Below the pieces are notes generated by a model, which had not been told where the DNA came from, did not search any database, and saw nothing but the letters and a program-made list of their open reading frames with translations. A DNA stretch of 53,315 bases from a virus. The stretch covers positions 1-53,315 of IMG/VR virus record IMGVR_UViG_3300023278_000762; one strand, given 5' to 3'. Made by a program: the position numbers and the translations under genes. Positions 17,515-26,803 of the stretch are shown in pieces; position 1 is the first letter of the stretch, and every line of letters begins with the position of its first letter.

Positions 17515-18423
17515 ATGGGATTGATAAATCAAACACCTGAACTATATTACTTAGGAGCAGATGACGTATGGAATAGTGGGGATGAAAACTACGGAGACTA
17601 CCAGTTCATTAGTATAAAAGATATAATAAACAACTTTATGGTTGCTTACGTAGGGCAAGACAAGCTTATAACAAAAGTTAAAAGAACAGATGTTGCTTAC
17701 TGGGCTCAAAGAGCAGTACAAGAATTTAGTTTCGATTTACTGCCGCAAACCAAGTCAATAGAGATAGAGGTTCCTCCTGGATTGTATATGGTTATGCCAC
17801 AAGACTTCGTGAGCTATATTAAGCTAGCCTGGTCAGACGAAAAAGGAATTGAAAGGATAATATATAGAACAGATAAAACAAGCAACCCAGAAGCTATATT
17901 ACAAGACTCTGATTTTGCATACACTTTTTCTGAAGCAGGTGAGTTATTGAAAGCTCAAAGCTCCGAAACTTTAAAAAGATTTAAAACCGAATCATCTGCT
18001 AATAGTGGTTATTGGGATATAAATAGTAATCCAGATTTAATGGCACTTTACGCTTATGGCGGCAGATACGGTATTTCGCCGCAAGAGGCTCAAGGAAATG
18101 GTGTTTTTTATTTAGATAATGAAGATGGAGTTATAAGATTCAGCTCAGATCTAAGAGGTAGAATCATTACTTTAATATATGTAAGTGATGGACTTGGTAC
18201 AGAGGAAGACATGAATGTACATAAATACGCTATGGACGCTGTTGAAAAGTACATAGCCTATTCTGTTTTATCTACAAGATCAAATGTTCAAGAGTACCTT
18301 GTAGCTAGATTTAAAAAGGAATCATCAGCTGCAAGAAGAAACGCAAAAATTAGATTGTCTAAGCTTAACTTGGAGCAACTAAGTCAAGTGTTCAGAAATC
18401 AAACCAAATGGATTAAACACTAA
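17515..18423 (+). CDS. Tail tubular/connector-like protein
   Basis: 302 residues, three bases after the previous connector gene. Residues about 40-75 (VKRTDVAYWAQRAVQEFSFDLLPQTKSIEIEVPPGLYMVMPQDFVSYIKLAW) and the C-terminal helices (NVHKYAMDAVEKYIAYSVLSTRSNVQEYLVARFKKESSAARRNAKIRLSKLN) resemble tail-tube/adaptor proteins analogous to T7 gp11 or P22 gp4. The beta segment between them (DNEDGVIRFSSDLRGRIITLIYVSDG) is a common feature. It probably forms the ring connecting portal and nozzle. Confidence 0.7.
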   Translation: MGLINQTPELYYLGADDVWNSGDENYGDYQFISIKDIINNFMVAYVGQDKLITKVKRTDVAYWAQRAVQEFSFDLLPQTKSIEIEVPPGLYMVMPQDFVSYIKLAWSDEKGIERIIYRTDKTSNPEAILQDSDFAYTFSEAGELLKAQSSETLKRFKTESSANSGYWDINSNPDLMALYAYGGRYGISPQEAQGNGVFYLDNEDGVIRFSSDLRGRIITLIYVSDGLGTEEDMNVHKYAMDAVEKYIAYSVLSTRSNVQEYLVARFKKESSAARRNAKIRLSKLNLEQLSQVFRNQTKWIKH

Positions 18424-18428
18424 ATTAA

Positions 18429-21400
18429 ATGGCAGAACTTATACACACATTTACCGGAGGGAAAATGAACAAAGATCTTGATGAAAGACTTGTACCCAAC
18501 GGACAGTACAGAGATGCTCTTAACATAAGTATTTCCTCATCAGAAGGTTCTGACACTGGTGCTATAGAAAATATAAAAGGAAATTTAGAGTTAAAAAACA
18601 AAGAATTCAACGCTTCTACTAATACATATACTCAGTGGAGTAGTGATTATATAGATTCACTTTCAAATCCTGTGTGTATAGGATCGATTGCGGATAACAT
18701 TGACGAAAAAGTATATTGGTTTATTGCGTCTGACGCAGTAAGTGCTATAGTACAGTATGACAAAAACACAAGTATAATAAAACCTATAATTGTAGATACT
18801 CAAGATGTACTTAAGTTTTCAAAAGATTATTTAATAACAGGTATTAACATAATTGAGGACTTATTATTTTGGACAGATAACAAAGAAGAACCTAAAAGCA
18901 TAAATATAAAAGACTGGGAAAACTCAACAGTGGATTTTTCTACTCATTCTCAAATATATAACAGAAATTTTATAGAGAAAGATGTTGTGGTTATAAAGCC
19001 CGGTCCTCTTGCCGCACCTACTCTAACGCTTAGCGACAATTTAGGCACAGGTAGTACAACAACGTCTGCAGTATTTGATTTTACAGAAAGCGGAACTAGC
19101 GGCGCGATTAACAATGCAGTTGATATCGGCTCTGCTGTTGTTATAAGTTTAGGGTCTCCTATAAACACACAATCAGGTGACACTTTAGCTTTTACATGTA
19201 ACACCGACAGTTCTGAAGGGTATTCACCTGTGGACCCTGATGGTAATGCGGATACTTATTCCTTCGTTATAAGTGTAACATCTATGAGTAATGGAGGTAC
19301 TGTTTTAAACGGGGTATTGCAAAGCGGTACAGCTGAGCTTGTAAAAGGTAATTTTACATACGAAGTAAGCTTACAAGGCTCAAAGATTCTTTTTGAATTG
19401 AAGCTACCTAGGTTTGGCTATAGATATAAATATAAAAACAATCAATACTCTCCATTTTCCCCTTTCTCAGAAGTAGCTTTTTTACCAAGCACTTTTAAAT
19501 ACAATGCAAAAAAAGGATGGAATAAAGGTATGACTAACAATGTGAAAAGAATTATATTAGGTGGTTTTGATTCACCCTTACCCAAAGGCGTAGAAGAGTT
19601 AGATATACTGTACAAACAAGATGGAGTAAACGTTATTTACAAAGTGGAAAGCTTGTCTCCGGAGGATTTGGAGATAAACTATGTCGAACATGAAATAACA
19701 AACAATAGTACAAATTCTGTTAATTTTACTTTTTTAAATACAAAAAATGAAAGTCAAACAATAACTGTTTTTGCAACGCAAACAATAAATATAATAGCTA
19801 AAGAAAATTCATTAACACCTTCTTCGGTAACAGATGTTGTCATAATAAACACATCACTTGGAACAGTATTTGAAGTAATTAGTGAATTAATATATTCTTT
19901 ATTACCTTCTAATCAAATACTTAGGCCTTGGGATAATGTGCCTAGAAAAGCAAAATCTCAAGAAGCTATATCTAATAGAATAATTTATGGAAACTATTTA
20001 CAAAATTATAATGTATCTTCCAGTTTAAAATTTGATCCCGCAAACACTTTAATTTCGCAATCGCCTATATTAAATATAAATGAGCCGTCTAAATCTATAA
20101 AGTCTATTAGAACATATCAAGTAGGTGTTGTTTTTAAAGACAAGCACGGTAGAGAAACACCTGTATTTACTGACACCTCAGGTGTTTTAGATGTACCGAA
20201 TGAGCTTTCTAATACGTCTAATTCTATAAAGATAAAGTTATCTTCTGATAGCCCTAAAAATATAGATGGTTCTGAAATGTTTGACTCGTTTAAGTTTTTC
20301 ATTAAAGATCCGTCTGCACCATACTATAATGTAGTAGCTGATAGACTTTACGAATCCGAAGACGGTGAAAGCGTTTGGATATCAATGCCATCCGCTGAGA
20401 CTAATAAAGTTACAGAAGGTTCATTTTTAATACTTAAAAAACAAAACGATTCATTTACTGCCGTAAAAAATTATCCTCAAAATAAATTTAAGGTATTAAC
20501 TAAAAGTCCAGAGGCTCCTTTAGAATTAAGAAAAACTAAAAGAATTGAATCATCAAAAAACTATTCATTTGATAGGCAATTTGGTGATGGAAGTTCAGCT
20601 ACCTATAGGTTACCGGGAGCTACCCCAGTGCCAGGATACAGTGTTTTTTTAATAAACGATGAAGAAGGTACGTCAGGAGTACCAGATGCTACTTTTGAAA
20701 AATGGAAAGTTGGTAAATACGTAAGGTTTTCTGACCCTACTAACCAAACGCAGTTTTATGAGATAACTAACATAGAAACAGATACTACAGGTGATCATAG
20801 AGAGCTTAAAGTAAACGTGACACCTCCTTTTAATTCTGATGTTAACTTCATATACACCGATCCAACTGTAAGCAACTCGGCTTTGGTTAGCAATTACACT
20901 ACAATCGAGATTGCTGATGATTACGAAGTATTAGGCAAAGGACAATATCAAGGTAGATTTTTTATAAGGCTAGAAAAAACCAATGAGTTAATGTCTAACT
21001 TCACTGTAAACCAAGAATACATACCAGCTAGCACAACAATAGTTCGAAGAAACTATGACTCTGACAGGTATCAAATATTTTCTGGCGGTGGGGGTGCAAT
21101 GCAAAACTCTTCAGGTACTCAAATAGGTAGTGCAACTAGATTGTATACTGACGTTAGTAGAAGACTAGGAGGTATGGGCACCAGTAATTATAATGCTACA
21201 GGACAATTCGGAAGTCTTTATCAAATACCGTTTGATCCAGGAGAAGCATGGGACTTTGTTTTTGAAAGAATACTAACATCAAGAGGCTCTGGTGAATTCG
21301 GTAAAGCTTTTCAAGTGGGTTCAAAAATAAGATTTTCAACTCACCCAACTATTTACGAAATAAAGTTTATACACGAATTTACTCAAGTAAGCGGTAGCAG

Positions 21401-22994
21401 CTATCTTAGATCTTACACAAGATTAGATAAGCCTTTAGAAGCTTCTATTTCTCCTTGGCATATAAAAAAGGTTTCAGAGCTTAACGGGAATGGACCAGTT
21501 TTTGTAGATGGAGTAGAGATATTTAGCGGTAGTGGAGAACCTTCGGTTACTATAGATATACTAAAGCAAGCAGATTCTGGTGAGATTTCATCTAATGATC
21601 CTGCTATATTTGAAACTGAACCAGCTGAACAAGCTGAACTTGATATTTATTATGAAATTTCAGATGCTTTACCAATAGTGCAATACAATATCCAGCACAC
21701 AAGCCCTTGGTTCAACTGTTATTCTTTTGGTAACGGTGTAGAATCAAATAGGATTAGAGATGACTACAACGCCCCTTATATAAGCACAGGGACAAAAGCA
21801 AATGCTGTTTTAGATAATCCATACAAAGAGGAATATTTACAGAATAACCTTATATTTTCAGGTATTTTTAATTCAATTTCTGGACTAAATGAATTGAATC
21901 AATTTATACAAGCTGAAGCTATAACTAAAACATTAGATCCTCAAAGTGGGCCTATACAAAAATTATTTGCTAGAGAAACAGATTTGTTAGCGTTCTGCGA
22001 AGACAAAGTAGTTAAAATACTAGCAGATAAGGATGCAATATACAATGCAAATGGAAATTCTCAGTTAACTGCTGCTAATAGAGTTTTAGGCCAAGCTATA
22101 ATACCCTCAAGCTTCGGAATGTTTGGTATTGGTAAAAATCCGGAGTCCTTTGCAAACTACGGCTACAGAGTCTACTTTACGGACAATGCTAAAGGTAAAG
22201 TACTTAGGTTATCTATGGACGGAGTAACACCAATCAGCAATTATGGCTTAGATGATTTCTTCCAAGACAATCTTCCTTTAAATAATAAAATACTAGGTTG
22301 CTATAATAATGATAATGGCACGTATAATTTAACGCTAAACAGCTTAACTGACGAATGGTCTGATAAGTATGGCTTAAAAACTACGTTGTCTTTTTCTGAA
22401 AGCATAACCGGTTGGTCTAGTAGAAAATCGTATATTCCAGAAAACGGTGTATCTATAGATACGAAATTTTATACCTTTAAAGAAGGACTGGTTTATGAGC
22501 ATGGCAAAAATGATTTGTATAACAACTTCTATGGAGTCCAGTATCAAAGCACTTTAACTCTGTTATCTAATGAAAGTCCTCTTTCTGTAAAAGGATTCAA
22601 AGCAATAAACTATACAGGTACTGCTGCTAAAAGCAACGTGTATAGCATTTCCAGTGGTGTTTATAATGGCATAAACTACTCAATTAGCGAGATAGAAACT
22701 ATCAAATCTAACGGAGGACCAAATCCTACAAGTGTTATTTCAACACCTGGATGGTGGGTTAGTAATACAAAAACAAACCTACAAAGTGGAACCGTACTTG
22801 AATTTATAGACAAGGAAGGAAAATACTACAACAACATAAAAGGAGATGCTACTACAGTAGATAATATAGACACAACTGAATTTTCTGTTCAAGGAATAGG
22901 TAAGCCTACTACAATTACAGGAGATATTAACGTTACTCAGTTTAAAGTACGTATTTTTGCAGATCCTTCATGTTTTACTAATAATCAACCATAA
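18429..22994 (+). CDS. Large tail nozzle/stabilisation protein
   Basis: 1521 residues. The start FTGGKMNKDLDERLVPNGQYRDALNI is the signature of the T7 gp12-like nozzle/stabilisation protein found in many podoviruses and crAss-like phages. The rest is beta-rich with inserted fold-like segments, including a fibronectin/Ig-like stretch around residues 190-310. The C-terminal half (FARETDLLAFCEDKVVKILADKD, YRVYFTDNAKGKVLRLSMDGV, NNDNGTYNLTLNSLTDEW) has the propeller-like blades of such proteins. It forms the DNA exit channel at the tail tip and probably carries the fibres. It overlaps no other gene and is the longest tail gene here. Confidence 0.85.
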   Translation: MAELIHTFTGGKMNKDLDERLVPNGQYRDALNISISSSEGSDTGAIENIKGNLELKNKEFNASTNTYTQWSSDYIDSLSNPVCIGSIADNIDEKVYWFIASDAVSAIVQYDKNTSIIKPIIVDTQDVLKFSKDYLITGINIIEDLLFWTDNKEEPKSINIKDWENSTVDFSTHSQIYNRNFIEKDVVVIKPGPLAAPTLTLSDNLGTGSTTTSAVFDFTESGTSGAINNAVDIGSAVVISLGSPINTQSGDTLAFTCNTDSSEGYSPVDPDGNADTYSFVISVTSMSNGGTVLNGVLQSGTAELVKGNFTYEVSLQGSKILFELKLPRFGYRYKYKNNQYSPFSPFSEVAFLPSTFKYNAKKGWNKGMTNNVKRIILGGFDSPLPKGVEELDILYKQDGVNVIYKVESLSPEDLEINYVEHEITNNSTNSVNFTFLNTKNESQTITVFATQTINIIAKENSLTPSSVTDVVIINTSLGTVFEVISELIYSLLPSNQILRPWDNVPRKAKSQEAISNRIIYGNYLQNYNVSSSLKFDPANTLISQSPILNINEPSKSIKSIRTYQVGVVFKDKHGRETPVFTDTSGVLDVPNELSNTSNSIKIKLSSDSPKNIDGSEMFDSFKFFIKDPSAPYYNVVADRLYESEDGESVWISMPSAETNKVTEGSFLILKKQNDSFTAVKNYPQNKFKVLTKSPEAPLELRKTKRIESSKNYSFDRQFGDGSSATYRLPGATPVPGYSVFLINDEEGTSGVPDATFEKWKVGKYVRFSDPTNQTQFYEITNIETDTTGDHRELKVNVTPPFNSDVNFIYTDPTVSNSALVSNYTTIEIADDYEVLGKGQYQGRFFIRLEKTNELMSNFTVNQEYIPASTTIVRRNYDSDRYQIFSGGGGAMQNSSGTQIGSATRLYTDVSRRLGGMGTSNYNATGQFGSLYQIPFDPGEAWDFVFERILTSRGSGEFGKAFQVGSKIRFSTHPTIYEIKFIHEFTQVSGSSYLRSYTRLDKPLEASISPWHIKKVSELNGNGPVFVDGVEIFSGSGEPSVTIDILKQADSGEISSNDPAIFETEPAEQAELDIYYEISDALPIVQYNIQHTSPWFNCYSFGNGVESNRIRDDYNAPYISTGTKANAVLDNPYKEEYLQNNLIFSGIFNSISGLNELNQFIQAEAITKTLDPQSGPIQKLFARETDLLAFCEDKVVKILADKDAIYNANGNSQLTAANRVLGQAIIPSSFGMFGIGKNPESFANYGYRVYFTDNAKGKVLRLSMDGVTPISNYGLDDFFQDNLPLNNKILGCYNNDNGTYNLTLNSLTDEWSDKYGLKTTLSFSESITGWSSRKSYIPENGVSIDTKFYTFKEGLVYEHGKNDLYNNFYGVQYQSTLTLLSNESPLSVKGFKAINYTGTAAKSNVYSISSGVYNGINYSISEIETIKSNGGPNPTSVISTPGWWVSNTKTNLQSGTVLEFIDKEGKYYNNIKGDATTVDNIDTTEFSVQGIGKPTTITGDINVTQFKVRIFADPSCFTNNQP

Positions 22995-22998
22995 TAAT

Positions 22999-24567
22999 AT
23001 GAGTACAGTAATAGATAATTTTACAGTAACAGAAACAAACTACGAAATACTTGATGGAGATGGGATACCTACTACGGTACTAACACTGTCTCCTGTACGT
23101 GGATTTGTTATAGCAGCTTCTGATTTTTCAGCTACAATAACCTCTCCAGTTGATACTATTAGTTTTACCCAAGATGGAGATGATGTTCTTATGACGATAA
23201 CTTTCGAAGCAGCATATCAAGTTACATCAAGCTTGTCAATACCAATATGTATGGCTGGATTCTCAACCACAGTTACTATAAGCTTAGCTGTAAATTACGC
23301 TGCGAATTTAACAAACGCTTCGTCTAGTACGACACCATCTTTAATAAATATAGCTGGCTTTTACGGAACAACATCTAATGTGTTTACCAGTACTATACAA
23401 GCTACAGCGGGTTATTATTTTCTGAATGAACCTACATGTGTTATTAGCACAGGAGTTTTGAGCGACTACTCTATTTCGAATGTGAAAACTTTAAATAGTA
23501 ATAATCAATTAACTTCAATTACATTTACAACTGACTATACCTTTCCGGCATCAAGCGTTACGGGTGATATTATAACTGTTAGTGGCTCTGCTATTGAATT
23601 AGCCTCTGTAGCTGCTGAAGAAGTTAGGTCTTATTCTATATCTAACAGAGCAATAAATCCTAATGGAGAAACAAGAAGATTTACAGCTTTAGGTATTTTA
23701 AACGCCGATTGGAACCTTACGGTTAACAACGGTATATCTGACATTTATGATTATAGTAGCGTTATTCCATCAAGCGGTGAAGATTTCTTTGATATTGTTT
23801 TTCCAGCCGGCAGTGGAGTTACGTATACGTTTACCTTAACAGGAGATTTATTAAGCCCGTTCCCGTTACCTACAACATGGACTATAGTTCAAACAGATAC
23901 TAATACTGCCCCTGTTGCTGATGCACAAACAGTAGCTGCGCTCCATAATCACGATACTTTAATTGAGTTATCTGGATCAGACGCCGAAGGCGATGCTTTA
24001 ACTTATATAATAACCTCACTACCTACAGAAGATTTAGAAAGTCCTCCTGGTACAGTTATAACAACAGTTCCTTTTACTTTACCTAGTAATGAAGTTACTT
24101 ATGACGCAGGCAGTATTGGTAGTGATAATTTTCAGTTTAAAGTTAACGATGGCACATTAGATAGCATACCTCAAATTGTTACAATCAATACAGCAGCAGC
24201 TGTTACAACTATACCTATTGGTGTAACATACAACGGAAACACCTTAGTCACAGGACCTTCCCCAACTACAGTCGACGTTGGCTCTAGTGGTCCGTTTGGA
24301 AGAAGTACTACTATAAACGTAACAAAAAATATAAATGGCCCTGGAGGCGGTACAGCTACGTCAGATTATGATGTTATAATAACAGAAGATACTAATAATG
24401 TTGGATTAACCCTAAAAGCTCACAACATACCTCCAACAACAGTTGTTGATCAAGGTGACGGTACAGTAGATATAACTTACTTATTTACTTTAAAAGTTGC
24501 AGACGGAGGTATTGTAGAATCTACAGATGCTATAAACATAACAGTAGAGGTATTTTACTATATATAA
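22999..24567 (+). CDS. Ig/cadherin-like repeat virion protein
   Basis: 522 residues from the ATG at 22999, which has the usual AATAAT leader. An upstream in-frame ATG would need a 38-base overlap with the nozzle gene and gives an unlikely start. Beta-rich throughout. Residues about 300-390 contain TNTAPVADAQTVAALHNHDTLI-type sequence with SGSDAEGDALTYIITSLP and DNFQFKVNDGTLDS, the hallmark of Big/cadherin-like adhesion domains. Such domains decorate phage tails or heads and bind cell-surface glycans. The next gene follows after 10 bases. Confidence 0.75.
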   Translation: MSTVIDNFTVTETNYEILDGDGIPTTVLTLSPVRGFVIAASDFSATITSPVDTISFTQDGDDVLMTITFEAAYQVTSSLSIPICMAGFSTTVTISLAVNYAANLTNASSSTTPSLINIAGFYGTTSNVFTSTIQATAGYYFLNEPTCVISTGVLSDYSISNVKTLNSNNQLTSITFTTDYTFPASSVTGDIITVSGSAIELASVAAEEVRSYSISNRAINPNGETRRFTALGILNADWNLTVNNGISDIYDYSSVIPSSGEDFFDIVFPAGSGVTYTFTLTGDLLSPFPLPTTWTIVQTDTNTAPVADAQTVAALHNHDTLIELSGSDAEGDALTYIITSLPTEDLESPPGTVITTVPFTLPSNEVTYDAGSIGSDNFQFKVNDGTLDSIPQIVTINTAAAVTTIPIGVTYNGNTLVTGPSPTTVDVGSSGPFGRSTTINVTKNINGPGGGTATSDYDVIITEDTNNVGLTLKAHNIPPTTVVDQGDGTVDITYLFTLKVADGGIVESTDAINITVEVFYYI

Positions 24568-24577
24568 AAAACAATAA

Positions 24578-24904
24578 ATGGGATCTATAACAATAAACTT
24601 TGCTAACAATATACAAGACTCTGTTCAAATAGGAGACACAGCTTATTACACTAATGATCCTAACGGGATTGATATTGTACAAATAGGTGAAATTACAGTG
24701 GTAGGTAGCACGTCGATTGATGTGACTATACCCAACAATGTGATAAGGCCCACTGCGGCTTCGTTTATTTTATTTAGCAAAACCAACAAAGCAAATACAA
24801 GTGCTTTAAAAGGATACTATATGGAAACAACTTTAAACAATGACTCTACGGGAAAAATAGAGCTGTTTTCTGTTGGTACAGAGATATTTGAGAGTAGCAA
24901 TTAA
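24578..24904 (+). CDS. Small beta-rich virion protein
   Basis: 108 residues, beta-prone and low in charge. The end SALKGYYMETTLNNDSTGKIELFSVGTEIFESSN is a pattern I associate with small structural proteins encoded after tail proteins in marine phages. The N-terminal half (SITINFANNIQDSVQIGDTAYYTND) would be a beta sandwich. A decoration or tail accessory role is likely from context. Confidence 0.65.
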   Translation: MGSITINFANNIQDSVQIGDTAYYTNDPNGIDIVQIGEITVVGSTSIDVTIPNNVIRPTAASFILFSKTNKANTSALKGYYMETTLNNDSTGKIELFSVGTEIFESSN

Positions 24905-24937
24905 CACGTAATAATAACCACATAAAACAATAAAATC

Positions 24938-25591
24938 ATGGCTATACCAGTACTAGGAGCTATACAAGGTCTTGCGGGAATCGCTGGAGGAATTATAGGT
25001 AGCGGAGCAAGAAGAAGAGAACAGCAGGCAGCGCAAGCTGAGTTTGATAAAAATAAGGATAGAATGCAAAGTGCTGACACTTCTAATCTTATGGCTAATC
25101 AAGAAAATGTTTTTGAAGATTTAACCGTAAATACTCAGGAAGCTGATTTTATAAATCAACAACAGAAAGCAGGATTAGCTACTACTATGAATTCCTTACA
25201 AGGAGCCGCAGGTGGTTCTGGCCTTGCGGCATTAGCTCAAGTAATGGCTGGACAGGATTCTCAGAATGCTCAAGCAGCTGCTGCTAGTATAGGTAAACAA
25301 GAAGCCGGTAATCAGGCAGCTGAAAGACAAATGCAAGCTCAGTTAAATCAACAAGACATACAAGGTCAATATCAATCAAGAGCAGCTGAGAAAGATAAAA
25401 ACGACACACTATTAGGAATGTCTCAACAGAGATTAGGTGCAGCAAACAAAGCAAGAGCCTCAGCTACAAAATCTATTATAGGTGGAGTTGCTGGAGCAGC
25501 AGCTGGTGGGTTAGGTATGTTTGATAAAGATGGTTTTAACCCTTTTATTGGGACTGGGGTTGGTGAATATATTAAAGCACTTAAAAAATAA
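24938..25591 (+). CDS. Internal virion/ejection protein (Gly/Ala-rich, T7 gp14-like)
   Basis: 217 residues. A hydrophobic Gly/Ala-rich N-terminus (VLGAIQGLAGIAGGIIGSG) is followed by an Ala/Gln coiled-coil region and a second Gly/Ala hydrophobic stretch (IIGGVAGAAAGGLGMF). This matches the smallest internal virion proteins of T7-like phages, which leave the capsid and enter the cell envelope to help form the DNA ejection channel. It is the first of three consecutive internal-protein-like genes. Confidence 0.75.
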   Translation: MAIPVLGAIQGLAGIAGGIIGSGARRREQQAAQAEFDKNKDRMQSADTSNLMANQENVFEDLTVNTQEADFINQQQKAGLATTMNSLQGAAGGSGLAALAQVMAGQDSQNAQAAAASIGKQEAGNQAAERQMQAQLNQQDIQGQYQSRAAEKDKNDTLLGMSQQRLGAANKARASATKSIIGGVAGAAAGGLGMFDKDGFNPFIGTGVGEYIKALKK

Positions 25592-25596
25592 ATAAT

Positions 25597-26793
25597 ATGG
25601 CAAACAACCAATTAATACAAGGAGCAGGCACAATGTCTAAAGAATTTTTAGACGTTGGTAAAGCTGTAGGAGAAGGTTTTGCACAATATGTTGATCCAAC
25701 CATTGCTAAGAACAAGTCTATAACAGCTAGGGTGAATAAAAGTATGAGTAAAATGAAAACCGATATGGATTTCACTAGCTTTAGTCCAGCAGAAACTAAG
25801 AGTATGCGTAATTTTTTAGTTGGCGAAAGAGCTAAATACGCTGAAGCAGCTAAATTAGCAGCTCAATACAGTGACACTACCGATCCTGGGTATATGGAAC
25901 AAGTTGACATTATGCAAGGCGTTAACAATAGTTTTATGAACCTAGCTAAGCAATTAGAGTCTTATAAAAAAGGTAAATTAGACTACGCAAAAAATCAGAA
26001 GGAGGGGATTTACTCTAACGGTACTAATAGTGAAGTTGCAACAGACAACGCTATAATGTATGGATTTTATGATGAAGATGGTGACGGTGTTTCAGACGGA
26101 CAGTATGATTCTCCGTTTATAATTCAGGAAGGTGGTAATATTGGTTTTAACATTAAAGGAAAAACAATTGATTATAACAATGCCCCCTCTCCTATTATAA
26201 AGGATTATAAGCTAGCTACATCGATTCTTAAAGGAAATGAGGAGGTTTATAGGGCTGGTATAAAAATATCACAAAACGATCCTTCTATGAAGTCCTACAG
26301 ACTACAGCTTGAGCAATCCTTAGCTGATGAGGATTCTTTAACATCAATTTTATACGACTACGAAGATGAACTTCCAACCGGTAGTATATTAAAAAGAATG
26401 AATTCTGGAGAATTAGATTTAGCTGGAGCAAGGACAGAGCTAGTAAATCTATTGTCAAACGCTAGAGTAGATGTATCTAATGAAGGGTTCAATGCTAAAG
26501 AACAAAGAGAATCAGCTAGAAAAGCTAAAGGTCGGAATGTTGTAAATAACAAAACTCCTGAATGGATTGCGTTAAAGCAAAAGCAATTGCGGGCTATTGA
26601 TAAGTACCAAACAGTAGACGGTCGGGGTTGGGTTGATATTGATAACTTTAAAGGATCCAACCAGTCACAAAAACAAAACTGGAGGGTGTCAAAATCACCA
26701 GATACCGGTTTCTTTTATTACAAGTTACCAGGAGGTGTAGACACAATAATTTCGAAAGAAGATTTAGAAAAAGAATTAGGTTTTAAAATATAA
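25597..26793 (+). CDS. Internal virion/ejection protein
   Basis: 398 residues, helical and charged, with stretches such as NKSITARVNKSMSKMKTDMDF and SYRLQLEQSLADEDSLTSILYDYEDELPTGSILKRMNSGELDLAGARTELVNLLSNARVD. DEDGDGVSDGQYD (about residues 150-162) is a Ca-binding-like acidic loop. It lies between the gp14-like protein and the giant ejection protein. In T7-type phages the three internal proteins form one ejection complex. Sequence similarity to T7 gp15 is not obvious; the assignment is by position and composition. Confidence 0.65.
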   Translation: MANNQLIQGAGTMSKEFLDVGKAVGEGFAQYVDPTIAKNKSITARVNKSMSKMKTDMDFTSFSPAETKSMRNFLVGERAKYAEAAKLAAQYSDTTDPGYMEQVDIMQGVNNSFMNLAKQLESYKKGKLDYAKNQKEGIYSNGTNSEVATDNAIMYGFYDEDGDGVSDGQYDSPFIIQEGGNIGFNIKGKTIDYNNAPSPIIKDYKLATSILKGNEEVYRAGIKISQNDPSMKSYRLQLEQSLADEDSLTSILYDYEDELPTGSILKRMNSGELDLAGARTELVNLLSNARVDVSNEGFNAKEQRESARKAKGRNVVNNKTPEWIALKQKQLRAIDKYQTVDGRGWVDIDNFKGSNQSQKQNWRVSKSPDTGFFYYKLPGGVDTIISKEDLEKELGFKI

Positions 26794-26803
26794 ATTAAAT
26801 ATA